A stretch of 64,000 bases of DNA from Chara braunii (lineage: Eukaryota; Streptophyta; Charophyceae; Charales; Characeae), in the NCBI GenBank assembly GCA_003427395.1, contig BFEA01000080.1, positions 2,929,040-2,993,039 on the forward strand, read 5' to 3'. The translations under genes and the position numbers were made by a program. Under the pieces are notes generated by a model that saw only the letters and a list, made by a program, of their open reading frames with translations, was not told the DNA's origin and did no database searches. Below are positions 32,960 to 43,376 of this stretch, piece by piece; the first letter of the stretch is position 1; each line of letters begins with the position of its first letter.

Positions 32960-34842
32960 TCATAATCTGCCACTCTGAGGAGTTGTCTTGACAAGTTCCT
33001 CCCTTGAAATCCATCGGTCTTCCTTAGGATCGGTATGATGCATGAAATGTACTTTGTATTCCCTTGCAGGTTTAGGAGGTCTTCCCCTGCCAGGTGGCTT
33101 GGGAACAGGCGTGTCTCTGTGATCCAGGATGTCGTCGACGTCCACGTGGCCATCCATGGTTGGGGGCAGCATAGATCTCCGTGATGGGAACTGTGCTGTC
33201 TCAGCGAAAGGTGCAAGCTTGGAGGCGTGAAAAACAGGGTAAGTGCGTAAGTGACCAGGGATACGAATGACGTACGATGGACCATCCAAATCATTCCCCA
33301 CAATATCCAAGACTTCCCAGGGACCGAAATACTGAGGCATTAGTTTCCTAGAGATGCCAAACTCTTGTCCCAACTCACTAGCCTTGACCCAGACACGTTC
33401 CCCTACCTGAAATGTGGATTGTCGGTGTTTCTTATTCTCAGAAGCAATCATGGCTTCCTAAGATTTCTTGATGTGTTCGACAGTCTGCTGCAACGATTTC
33501 TCGTACAAGACACCAAATTCAATGGTTCCTGGAATTGCGGCAGTTCGGTTTTCAGGCAGGAGGAAGCCTAGAGCAAATCTAGGCCTCCATCCCAGATGCA
33601 GCTGATTTGGGGCGACCCCAGTGGTGTTGTGTACAGCATTATAGTACAGACTGGCCATGAGAGGTAATTTCTCATCCCAGTCATCCTGGCTGGGCTTGAT
33701 GTAATGCCTCATCAAATGCGTCACCACACGGTTCATCTATTCAGCCTGCCCATTGCTTCGGGATGATTCCTAAAAGTTATCTGAAGCTGGCTACCCATCT
33801 GTTCAGCGGCCTTCGTCCACATCTCGCTGGTGAATCGCACATCTCTATCACTAACGATTGTCTTTGGTAGCCCGAAATCACGCACCTAGTTATCCATGAA
33901 TAACTTAATGGCGTGTTCGGTCCTGGCGGTATCTGGCATGGCAACTAGTCTAGCGAACTTAGTAAACCTATAAACTATGGCGAAGATGTGCCGCTTGCCA
34001 TTTTTGCTGGTCACGAGAGTATCCATGAAGTCCATGGAGATGCTCTTCCCTAGGCCAGCAGGAATGGGTAGAGGTTTGAGTAACCCAAGCGGAGCTTGAG
34101 TCTGCGGCTTATCCCGCTGACAGACCTAACAGGTCTGTACGTACTTCTTTGCATCGTCGAGCATGTTAGGCCACCAGAATCGTTGTACTAAATTAGCACT
34201 AGTCTTCTTGTAGCCTAAATGTCTCGTTGCGTCGTGACACTCACCTAAAAATAACCTATGAAAAATCTCCCTAGATGGAACAACTAACCTTTTAAACCTT
34301 GACTTTTCAAGAAAGAGTAACCCATCCACCATCATAAACTCGTCAGAGGTGGCCTTGTCTTTGGCCTGCAGTTTATTGATAATGTCCATCGTGATGGGAT
34401 CTTCCTTATCGTCTTCCCCCAAAGATCGAGTAACGTTCGCAGACAAACCAAACTCAGAGTTCAGCGCACCTAGGTAATCTTCCCTGCGAGACAACGCATC
34501 CACAACCTTGTTGTACTCTCCCTTCACATAGTCTAGTTTGAAGTTATACTGATCTATGACTTCAATCCAGCGTTTGAGTGCATTGGAGAGAACAGGTTGG
34601 GTCTTGATCCACTTGAGGGTCTGATGGTCAGTTCTCAAATAGAAGAACCTTCCTAACAGATAGTGCCTCCAGTGGACAAGTGCCTTGTAGAGAGCATAAA
34701 GTTCTATTTCATAGGTGGACTTCGCCAACTTCTTTTATGGCATCGTTTTGCTCATATACTCGACTGGTCTCAACTTTTTCCCTTCCTGTTGAGCCAGCAT
34801 TGTACCGCCAAACCTCAAATTGACGGCCCAGTGGCCTCTCCA
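32960..34842 (-). pseudogene. RNase H C-terminal part, integrase and chromo-like domain of element II
   Basis: Minus strand, reading down: [20 protein letters not shown], a [43 protein letters not shown] and VVDALSRRED (RNase H); ECHDATRHLGYKKTSANLVQ ... QTC-TAG-VCQ (HHCC finger); SMDFMDT and TIVSDRDVRF (catalytic Asp residues); NGQAE-TAG-MNRV (catalytic Glu); HNTTGVAPNQLHLGWRPRF; GPWEVLDIVGNDLDGPSYVI; and a C-terminal YKVHFMHHTDPKEDRWISRE, a non-canonical chromodomain. The D-D-E triad is intact, but four TAG stops (34126, 33886, 33737, 33458), one TAA and one frameshift near 33757 disable it. Most of this element reads in one frame, so decay is recent relative to other copies. Confidence 0.9.
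34805..34842. other. Filler sequence at the mitochondrial insertion junction
   Basis: About 38 bases fit neither the RNase H reading (which resumes at TMLAQQEG) nor rps12. Short filler is typical of end-joining repair. Confidence 0.4.
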
Positions 34843-35007
34843 TTAGTCCAAGAGCACTCTATTGTTATGGTTCGAGGAGGTAGTGTCAAAGATTTGCCTG
34901 ATGTAAAATATCATTGTATTCGAGGAGTGAAAGACTTACAAGGAATTCCTAATCGACGTCGAGGCAGATCAAAATATGGTACCAAAAAACCCCAAATTGA
35001 AATATGA
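34843..35007 (+). pseudogene. rps12: Mitochondrial ribosomal protein S12, C-terminal fragment
   Basis: About 54 codons to TGA at 35005: [54 protein letters not shown]. The [20 protein letters not shown] pattern is that of plant mitochondrial S12; plastid S12 has a different segment there. S12 sits at the decoding centre of the small ribosomal subunit. The N-terminal two thirds, including the usual start, are absent. The frame is uninterrupted, which argues for a young transfer. Confidence 0.92.
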
Positions 35008-35246
35008 ACCGAAAAATCTCACAAGTCTCGCTCTTCGAGCCTTTGATTTTAGAAAATTGCAAGGTACAACAATTGATACACAAATTTATCAACATTTGTA
35101 TGATTCATGGGAAAAAAACAAAATCTCGTGTTATTGTTTATAAAACTTTCTATTGTCTAGCTAATGAGAACTTGTCTATGAATGTAACCACGCATTTTGT
35201 TAACGCGACTGAAAATGTCAAACCTATTTTAGAAGTAAGAAAAGTC
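35004..35246 (+). pseudogene. rps7: Mitochondrial ribosomal protein S7, N-terminal fragment
   Basis: About 81 codons from an ATG at 35004 that overlaps the rps12 stop: VQQLIHKFINICMIHGKKTK, SRVIVYKTFYCLA, FVNATENVKPILEVRKV. GKKT-R-IVY-TF and ENVKPI-EV-KV are shared with plant mitochondrial S7 (16S rRNA assembly protein); plastid S7 differs clearly. The gene is cut off where the gypsy sequence resumes, so the C-terminal half is missing. No internal stop. Confidence 0.9.
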
Positions 35247-36330
35247 AATGCCATATTGGTTTGCGTCGGTGGTTACAACGAATGGCCTCTGCGGGTCAGG
35301 TTTCGTGAGAACCTCATGGTGTGTGAGAGCATGTTTCAATCGCTTGAATGTTGCCTCACACTCGTCGGTCCAGTCCCATGGCGTGTCAAGTCGAGTTAGA
35401 TCAGTCAAGAGAGATGCGATCGTACTATATTTTTTTACGAAATTACGATAATATCCACACATTCCCAAGAATGATCTGACCTCAGTGACCAGTCCCTAAT
35501 GTTAGCCACCTTCGCATCTTCGGCCCTAATCCCATCCGCAGATACTTCATGACCCAAGTACAAGATTCGAGTGCGACCGAACTCGCATTTCTCTAGGTTT
35601 ATCTTATACTTTGTGTTGTCGAAGGAGTAAAAGTACCTTGTCTACATGTTGAGCATGCTCCTCGACCGTCTTACTAAAGATAAGTATGTCGTCAAGGTAC
35701 ACGACAATGAACTTATCTAAGTAGTCATGGAAGATTATATTCATGGCGTGCTTGAATGTACCTGCGCATTGCAAAGGCCAAAGGGCAAACCATACCTGGT
35801 TTGGAATGCGGTTTTGTGTTGGTCCTCTGGTCTTATGGCAATCTAATGGTAGCCGGATTTTAATTTTATCTTGGTATAGTACTTACACCCCCGCACCCTA
35901 TCCAATAGGTCGTCGATGCGTGGTAGAGGCTCTGCGTTCTTAACGGTGATGGCATTGAGGCCTCTATAATCAATGCACATCCTTAGTGTTCCGCCTTTCT
36001 TTGGAACAAATAAGACTGGTGAGCCAAAAGGGGAGGTGTTACGCCGAATCCACCCCTTCTCTATGAGTTCTTTCAGTTATCGTCGAAGCTCGTCCAGCTC
36101 GGCCGGAGCCATCCTATAAATTTTTCCCTTAGGTGTCTTGCTACTTGGGATGATCTCTATGACATGGACAACCTCCTTGTCTACGACTCTTGTAGGCTCC
36201 TCAAACAGATCAGGGTACTTAGCGACAATTGTCTCTATCTCTGGGGTTGTTTTAACGGTCTCCCCTTTCGCAGAGATATAAACTAAGTACATTCCTTCCT
36301 CTTGGTTTTGTTTATATAATAGTTATAAAA
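35247..36330 (-). pseudogene. RT and start of RNase H of element II
   Basis: Minus strand, reading down from about 36330: [124 protein letters not shown] corrupted stretch through the palm (about 35640-35800) follows, then RILYLGHEVSADGI, GMCGYYRNFVKKYSTIASLL and PFVVTTDANQYGI. This is an RT beginning again from its N-terminus, directly after the RT core of element I, so it belongs to a second element. It is interrupted at 35247 by the mitochondrial insertion. Confidence 0.85.
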
Positions 36331-36359
36331 GGCAGATGCGCATAAGCACCCATAGGAGT
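36331..36359. other. Junction between gypsy elements I and II
   Basis: Between GVRPED of element I and YISAKGE of element II lie about 30-60 bases that fit neither reading. This is the fusion point. Confidence 0.5.
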
Positions 36360-37028
36360 CCTCCGGTCTGACACCATCTCCATCTACAACGTGTCCCAAA
36401 TACAAGACTTGGCATTTAGCCCAGTCACACTTCTTCGGGTTGATCTTGAAGTTAGACTCGCGCAACGTAGTCAAGATCTGACGCAGACGAGTCTGATGCT
36501 CTTCCAGACTCTTGCTAAAAATCAGTATATCATATAAATAAACAACAACAAATTTGTCCAACCAATCTCTAAACAAATCATTCGTGCATCTTTGGAATGT
36601 TGCAGGGGCATTAGTCAATCCGAACGGCATCACTACAAACTCGTAGTATCCATAGCGAGTCCTAAAGGCCGTCTTGTGCTGGTCCTCCGACTATCCTCCG
36701 GTCTGATTCCATCTACATCTACAACGTGTCCCAAATACAAGACTTGGTGTTTAGCCCACTCACACTTCTTCGGGTTGATCTTGAAGTTAGACTTACGCAA
36801 GTTAGTCAAGATCTGACGCAGACGAGTCTGATGCTCTTCCAGACTCTTGCTAAAAATCAGTATATCATATTAATAAACAACAACAAATTGTCCAACCAAT
36901 CTCTAAACAAATCATTCATGCATCTTTGGAACGTTGCAAGGGCATTAGTCAATCCAAACGGCATCACTACAAACTCGTAGTGTCCATAGCGAGTCCTAAA
37001 AGTCGTCTTGTGTTGGTCCTCCGACTGT
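36360..37028 (-). repeat. 335-bp tandem duplication of the RT core (element I)
   Basis: Units 36360-36694 and 36695-37028 both start CCTCCGGTCTGA on the plus strand and encode, on the minus strand, [16 protein letters not shown] to LGHVVDGDGVRPE. They are highly similar with scattered differences. In the first copy the catalytic motif reads YLYD (about 36536-36547) instead of YLDD; the second copy is frameshifted just before it. The duplication cannot yield a working enzyme. Confidence 0.9.
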
Positions 37029-37664
37029 ACCTCAATATGGTGGTACCCGGACTTCAGATCAATCTTGGAAAAATACTTACATCCCTACACCCTATCTAAC
37101 AAATCATCAATCTGGGGCAACGGTTCAGCATTCTTAATCGTGATAGCATTCAATCCCCGGTAATCAATGCTCAATCGCTGTTCACCCTCTTTCTTTGGCA
37201 CGAACCGGTGCACCGTACGGTGATGAACTGGGTTTTACCCACCCCTTCTCAATCAGCTCATCCAGTTGTCGGCGCAGTTCATCAAGTTCCTTCGAAAACA
37301 TCTTATAAATCGGGCCTCTGGGAATCTTGCTACCGGGTTCTATCTCAATCCAGTGCTTGATCTCCCGCTCTAGCACTCCGCTTGGGGTTTCTCCCACATC
37401 AGCAAACTTTTGCAGCAGGTTCTCCATTTTGGGAGGTGTCTTCTCTTCGCCTTTTCTCTCTTCACTCACCGGTTTCACATACGCCATAAAGGCCTGATCT
37501 TCCAACTTCTCCTTTATCACGTGTCGGGCGGACGCAAAAACACTTATACAACAAACAGACAAGTGAGACTCTAGACCGGACTCATGGAACAACCTTATCT
37601 TTTTCTTGCCCCCGGTAGGGCTGGTCAGCCAGCACTCATGCTCGCCCAACTTGACATCTGTCAT
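37029..37664 (-). pseudogene. RT N-terminal part of element I, frameshifted
   Basis: Minus strand: [60 protein letters not shown], then a frame change near 37200 and [49 protein letters not shown] (stop at 37085). It continues into the duplicated RT core. Confidence 0.85.
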
Positions 37665-38298
37665 GGCTGCTTCTCCCAGTAAGTCCCTAAAATCAGGTTA
37701 AAAGGAAGTTTTTCCTCTACTAAGAGGGTACGGAAATGCAAAACCTTCTCTACCTTTTTTCCCTCTTCTAACCGGAAGTATGCCTTGATCCCCTCAACGT
37801 ACTCCTCCACTCGCATCTCGCGATTATCGACCAGTCTACTCACTACCGGCTCACTCAACCTCTACACCTTCATTCCTAAGTGCAACTTCTCCAGTCCTCT
37901 TCTACTAATGAAAGTACATGTAGAGCCACTATCCATTAAAGCTCCCACTCGCGTTTGGCTAATCTCTACATCTGCCAAAGTCAGTTGCCCTCTTCTCTTC
38001 TTCATTTCAGCCCAGGCGGGGTGACGAGTGATCAACTCATCACCAATGCCTGCGAGAGAGTCACCTAGAGAGACCTTAGCACAAACAGTCTCCAGACAGC
38101 TGTCGAGGTGGGGGCCTACATCATCCCCTGTCGTCCAGGTCCTCGGGTTGGAGGTTTCTCTTGCAGCGCGGGCTTCTTGTGACGCACCCAAGGCCCCAGC
38201 AGGAGCAACTGTCACTCCTACCAGTTGTTGCCTTTTGACGGCAACCAGAACTCGGGGCACCAAATAATTATATGGTCTGTCTCTCCACATTTGATGCA
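37661..38298 (-). pseudogene. Zinc knuckle and aspartic protease of element I
   Basis: The zinc knuckle CIKCGETDHIIIWC (C-x2-C-x4-H-x4-C, intact) is read on the minus strand at 38257-38298 in a frame different from gag and from protease. The protease frame then runs with VEISQTRVGALMDSGSTCTF (active-site DSG) and HLGMKV, one TAG at 37862, and RLSEPVVSRLVDNREMRVEE to LPFNLILGTYW. The three-frame layout at the gag-protease junction shows frameshift decay. Confidence 0.85.
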
Positions 38299-39332
38299 GG
38301 TCCCCCTCTTTGAGTCTCTTGGCCCACTATTCGTATGTCATGTTCAATTTCTTTCATGGTTTTCCCTCTAGACATCCAGGGTGTCATGTGCGGTGCCCTT
38401 CCTCTGCCGCCTGCATTGCCGTTGTTGGCGACGTTGTTATTTCCTCTACCCCCGCCTTGATGTTGGGGGGCTCGGCCAGTGCTACCTTGTGGGGGTCCAT
38501 AACCCCTACCCCCCTCTGCACAACCTCCATTGTTGCACTCCCCCTGATAGCTACGTCTTCTTTCACCCCAACCACGGCCTGCTCTACCTCGTTCGCCTCT
38601 TCCTCCTCGTCCTCCCCCGCAGACTACAGCAGCGAAATCACCGCCCTGGACTTCACCATTGTCCTCATCCAATCCATACTTAATTTGATCATAAGTTAGA
38701 GCCTCACAACCTCCTTCTTCAAACATCACTACTAGGTTGTCCTTGCCTGTAATACTCCCCGCAATAGTCTTACCTTTCCAATGTTTTCCTTTCTCCAAGT
38801 CTTTGTACCAATGAGAATTTGCTTCTTGGAGAAATTCAGCATGATCCACCGCCATCTTGCTAAATTGGTCGTAGGTCATCCCATCCTCCTTGACCTTAGC
38901 ATAGAGGTTGCTCTTGATGGGATCGGGGAGAGCTCTAGCAAAGTTGTTCAGAATCTGCTCAGGAGTCAGTCCATGATCTGGGGTCTGTAACAGCTCATTC
39001 ATTGTGGCCTTCAAGGCCGACACACTCTTCCATTTTCGGAGATGGATGTTGTTAAGCTTGTCAGCGGTCCTTATGGCTTTAGTCTTGTCTTCGAAGCGGT
39101 TGCGCAGCGCATCTAGGAAGGTACGGAGAGCCGTTCTCTTCGAGTAAGCCACATCACGACTGCAGCCTGCTGCGTTACCCAGCAACAATGTTAAATCTGT
39201 AGTAGCGCCTCCTAAACACAAATGAGCCATCAAAACTTTCTCTTCCTCCGGGATACATTCGGCGTATGGGTATGACTGGACTGTCGACTCCCAACAATTA
39301 AAATTTTCCTCTCTTCCCAAAATACGTGTCAC
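38268..39332 (-). pseudogene. gag capsid region of element I
   Basis: A 354-codon open frame. The first 210 residues are a retrotransposon gag capsid-like domain (AHLCLGGATTDLTLLLGNAA, FLDALRNRFEDKTKAIRTAD, LNNIHLRKWKSVSALKATMN, ILNNFARALPDPIKSNLYAK). It is followed by a Gly/Arg-rich nucleic-acid-binding stretch (GGGRGGRGERGRAGRGWGER). The frame runs out beside the zinc knuckle, which lies in another frame. It would form the capsid of the intracellular particle. Confidence 0.85.
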
Positions 39333-39990
39333 GGAGTTTCACTTTGATCTTCTCCCTCTTGATTGGTTCTCCTCCTCCCATGATCTTTCCATTTCCGCTC
39401 AAGGCCCTCTCTTCGATGATGCTACGAGCTATCTTCTTTGCAGCCAGCTCCTCTAGCTGGATTGCGTAAGTGGTTGTCCTCTCATTGATCCTGTTGAAAG
39501 CAGTCACTGCAAAATGCCTCCATTTGCCCTTCATCTCTTTATGCACCGTCTCCATCCTCTCAACGGTTCTTCGGAGCGCAGTGGTCTCCCGTGTGGAATG
39601 GAACACGCCGTCTGTGAGGAGGGTGAGTCTTTTGTCGATGTCTTCTAATTGTTCTTTTTGTGCTTCCAGCCTCCTTCGCAACACTTCTCCCTCCTCCTTC
39701 ACTCTCTTCTTCTCTCCATATTCTCTCCTTTTTTGTGTGGTCAGCCTTGTTTTGATCAGTGTCTCTCTCTCTTCTATCATTATTGCCCTCTCCTCTTCAT
39801 CAACCAGCTGCAATTGAGCTTCAAATGCCTCGATTTCCTACTTCGTTTCATCTTCAGGTCGCTCCGGCTCGAAGTCAAAATGAGCGTCCCAGACTGCAGC
39901 ATCCTCTTGACCCAATTTCAGGGCGGACTCATAACTGCATCTGACTTCTTGCTGCTATAGTCAAACAATTGACTGTTGAATATTGAAAAT
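39298..39990 (-). pseudogene. Coiled-coil segment of element I gag
   Basis: The minus strand reads a long charged helix (LVDEEERAIMIEERETLIKT ... EGEVLRRRLEAQKEQLEDID) then HSTRETTALRRTVERMETVH and FNRINERTTTYAIQLEELAA. Strong heptad character suggests a coiled-coil N-terminal gag. It overlaps the capsid frame by a shift near 39310. Confidence 0.7.
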
Positions 39991-40045
39991 GATATAGCAA
40001 TTGTAAAGCAGGAAAACCCAACAGAATAGCCATGATTTTTAGTAG

Positions 40046-40543
40046 TCAGTGACTTAGTAATTGTGAAATTAATTGTTTTTGTAAACGAGTAGATGGTCCA
40101 CTTAAACAATACAATTCGAGTGTACCATCTTCAAAATCATTTTGAAACAAACGGTCCTGCTTCTTCTGCACTGGGAAGCACGTACTCCACCATACCCTCT
40201 TCTCCGGCCTGCACACACAAGTCTCACTTCTCCTTTTCTTCTTCGATGTTTTTTTTTCTTCTTCCAGTTGCTTCCGCATCTCTTCTTCTATCTTCCTCTT
40301 CTCTTCCTCCATCTTCTTTTTCAACTCTTCCTCTATCTTCTTTGCTTTCTCCTCCTTCTTCCCTTTCAACCGCCGATCTATTTCTGCTTGTTCCTCCGCT
40401 GTGTATGGCTTAATGACTTTGTCGGACTTTGTGACCACGGTCATCCTAGTGGTCCGGTGGAATCCCAACGGAAAAATAAATTCCAAAAAGGGTCGCCATA
40501 TGACGGACAGAAAGAGGAGTGCAAACATTGGGTAATCATCCAT
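40046..40543 (-). pseudogene. Lys/Glu-rich N-terminal gag segment of element I
   Basis: MTVVTKSDKVIKPYTAEEQA then a Lys/Glu heptad run (EEELKKKMEEEKRKIEEEMR). The ATG at 40543 gives a hydrophobic lead that is probably leader; the internal Met before TVVTKSDK is the likelier gag start. It belongs with the coiled-coil gag segment downstream, interrupted by a frame break near 40050. Confidence 0.6.
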
Positions 40544-40953
40544 GGTGAGATGTCAGTACAGCGGTAAGTGTGCTCCACCTCCTCACCACGTAGACTTACC
40601 CTTCAACCTCATAATCTCAACACATATCTACTTGAATCGGGGCCTAACTCGAACTTGACAGGATGGCGTCTACAATACTTGAGCAGCAGCAGCCATCACC
40701 AAGAAAGTATGTGAAATTTTCACAAAAAATAGCAAAAAGATTCAACAGGCAGGGCTGAGGGCACAAAGCACTTCACTTAGGTCTTCACGATGCCGCTCCC
40801 CACCGATCTTGGTTTGCCGCAGGTCCGGAGATCGTGCTCCAATCTTAATTCAGCTCCTTTTTCTTCCTTATTGCCCGCTACAGTGAAACCCCGACAACCA
40901 CACACCCGCCGTCCTTATGCCTTGCCGGCTTTCTTCCACCACCGCAGTGCAAC

Positions 40954-40973
40954 GAGTTCCAGTTCCGATACCA
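40954..40973 (-). other. Primer binding site of element I
   Basis: Minus strand TGGTATCGGAACTGGAAC, close to the initiator-Met PBS TGGTATCAGAGC, one base after the LTR's terminal TTGCA. Confidence 0.7.
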
Positions 40974-40974
40974 G

Positions 40975-41790
40975 TGCAATGAACCTCGCAAGATTCAACT
41001 CAAAATACAGCATGCAATTGAGAACATTCAAATGACGTTCACACAAGCTTGAGCGGTGCTCATGAACAGTGCAAATTCGAAGTTTCACTCAAGGCACAAT
41101 AATATACACTTGAAAAAGTTCGGGAATAGGCGGTTCCAACCACTGCACCACTCCTCAGGTATGTGCCTGACTCCCTCCTCCTCCTCCTCCTCTCTCTCGC
41201 TCGCTCTATCTCTTTACTCTACTTCTCTCTCTCTTTCACTTGCAATGTTCCTCGCTCACTGTTCCTCTCTCTACAGTGGCCCAGATCTACCCTGAATGCC
41301 TCTGCGGTGTGTTCACTGCAAACGGGCGGTTACGGCCGCCAAACACTTTGTCTCCTCCCTCCTGGCCATGGTGGTCTGTTGCGGCCAGGGTGCTGGTCTT
41401 CTTCCTCCCTTCAGTCTTCTTCTTCGTCCAGGTCGGTAGTCTGCACAAGCTCCCAGCAGCGCTTCCACAAATGCGCAAAATGAACAGCTGTCCTCCAGCA
41501 CTCTAGTCCAAGATATATAGTTGTAGTGGACTGGTTCGTGCCTGCTTCAATCCGTACTGGCCTCCTTCAGCCTCTGCCTTGTCAATCACTATTTTGGGAA
41601 ATTTCACGACTTTCTTGTAATTCTGCTGCAAAAATTTACCTTTGGGACTTGATGTACTCTTACCGGTACTGTACGGTACTGTAGCCTACCGACCTACGGT
41701 GTCTGATCCTACAGGCCCTAAGACTCTAAACAATTGGGGTCTGGACTGTGGTAATTAGGGACCCCAGGACCAGGACTGGGAAAGCTTACA
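40975..41790 (-). mobile_element. 5' LTR of element I
   Basis: On the minus strand it starts TGTAAGCTTTCCCAG at 41790 and ends TTGCA at 40975. It contains GATTGAAGCAGGCACGAACC, a CTATATATCTTGG TATA box near 41513 and TTGTGGAAGCGCTGCTGG, in the same order as the LTR at 2645-4300. The upstream end is inferred from the TG and is not confirmed by a target duplication. Confidence 0.55.
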
Positions 41791-43066
41791 GCATGAATCC
41801 ATTCATTGATACTAAATGTGTTTTGACAAGGGAGTTTGTAAGCTTTCTCTTTCATGAGCGTTCTAATATTATGATTATCACCGTAATCCTCCGTTTACTC
41901 ATCCTTTCTTTCCCATCTTCTCTGCCACCTTCTCAGACAGGCCTCATACCCATCCCTCACATTTCCTCCTGTATACTCGCTGCCCTCCAGACTCAGGGAT
42001 TCACACCCTTCGGGTGGTGCAAGTGCAGGCTCCACACCTGAGCCGCGTAATGCTACATGTAGCTAGAAGAGCATGGCTGGGGGGTGCAAGTGCTGACTCC
42101 ACACCTCTCCTTCAACATATGGCGGGGAGCTGCAGCAGGTCAGAGAGAAAGTGTCATGAGACGGGGGGATTACACCCCCCAAGTCGGGGTGATCGAGAGA
42201 AAGAGCAATCTGGGCATCACCACTTTGACGATTTGGGTAGGTAGGAGTCCACTGAGAGAACTTTCTATTGATCCCTGCGCTTGGAGACAGTCAGAGAGCA
42301 GCCCTTCGCTTGCAAATCCGCAGGATTTAGATTTGTCCAATTATACAGCACGCGAATCCTACACCCTGGCAGACCACAGACTCAATCGACCGGCCTCTGT
42401 CGCTATAGCCAGTTGGAGTGCAGTTCTTTTGGACGGTCTCAGCCAAACAGCGGAAGGTTTAACAAAGTTACGGAGTGTCCTCCGAGAATTACCATATGTC
42501 AAACAGGTAGGTATCTTGTGGATGCTCTCCATGATAAGTAGTTCTTCCGCGATCTGGTTGCAAGGCACAGGGATGGAGGCTCAGCTGGGGTGAGCAAGGT
42601 GCACTTGGCCCTTTGAGTCGACAGACTCAACATAACATCTTTGGTGGACAGGCCTGCATCTAAGTGGATTTGGAGACGGTGGGCCCGCCATTGGTGGCAA
42701 GCACTTTCAATTCGCAGGGAGGGATGTGACTGGGACAAAAGGTGGGTCCTACTGGGCTTCCCCTCAGCGAACTGCAGAGATAAGAGGGGCTGAGCATATG
42801 TAGCCCAGGTGGAAGGGGAGTCATCTGTTCGGTGAGCTCGGCCGACACAAGCCGGTCTCGTTTCCCGCACGTGCCATTCTCACATGTGGAACTGAAATCT
42901 GCTATTAAGAAGGGACTCACACAGGTTATTGTGGCAGATTAGCAGAGAAGAGTGAAAAGAGGTAAGCCCCCCAGGCGTGCCTCGTGGTGATTCCTCAAGA
43001 CCTGGGCACAAGGCAACCAGCTGGTCGCGGCACTTGATTCTCTCTTCGTGGTCGAGTTAACTGGGT
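41791..43066. other. No gene seen
   Basis: Mixed sequence with a frame of 169 codons (42084-42593) that has no family resemblance. GGGTGGTGCAAGTGCAGGCT and GGGGGGTGCAAGTGCTGACT (about 42013 and 42080) mark a short direct repeat. Confidence 0.4.
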
Positions 43067-43070
43067 TTAA

Positions 43071-43342
43071 ACCACCAGTACTTGGCCCAGCTATCGACCG
43101 TGGAGAAAAATGGAGTAGAAACATTCCTAGTCAGATGAATTTGTGCGCTCCTGTGGTGACCTGTGCATTTCCTACGATCGTGGCTTGTTAACCCACCAGT
43201 ACTTGCCCCAGCTATCGGCCCCGGAGAAAAAATAGAGTAGAAACGTTTCTAGTTGGATGAATTTGGGCGCTCCTGCAGTGGCCCGTACGTTTTCTAAAAT
43301 CGTGGCGCGTTAACGGGCACGACTTTAGGAAGTACTGGTGGT
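43071..43342. mobile_element. TTAA-flanked MITE (272 bp)
   Basis: Ends ACCACCAGTACTT (left) and AAGTACTGGTGGT (right) are inverted repeats, each flanked outside by TTAA (43067-43070 and 43343-43346). TTAA duplications are the signature of piggyBac-type transposases. The left half is itself tandemly duplicated (units at about 43071 and 43197). The right end is repeated again at 43343-43376. Confidence 0.65.
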
Positions 43343-43376
43343 TTAACAGGCACAACTCTAGGAAGTACTGGTGGTT

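Larger units (their letters stand above)
34843..35246 (+). mobile_element. Nuclear mitochondrial DNA insertion (NUMT) with rps12-rps7
   Basis: About 404 bases of mitochondrial DNA inserted into the RNase H of the minus-strand gypsy element. The right junction is sharp: the gypsy reading TTDANQYGI ends at 35247, and rps7 is cut after EVRKV. The left end has about 38 bases of filler. The piece holds the 3' end of rps12 and the 5' part of rps7, whose start overlaps the rps12 stop as ATGA. Both predicted proteins match mitochondrial rather than plastid versions. Neither gene is complete, so neither is functional here. Confidence 0.9.

Noticed and set aside
34843-35246. Plastid origin for the rps12-rps7 piece
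   Set aside because: The translated segments [14 protein letters not shown] and ENVKPI-EV-KV are mitochondrial-type; plastid S12 and S7 differ there.
38310-38699. Plus-strand ORFs opposite gag
   Set aside because: Antisense shadows of the Gly/Arg-rich gag tail on the minus strand.
42084-42593. 169-codon plus-strand ORF as a gene
   Set aside because: No recognisable domain, no splice context, and another overlapping frame of similar length.
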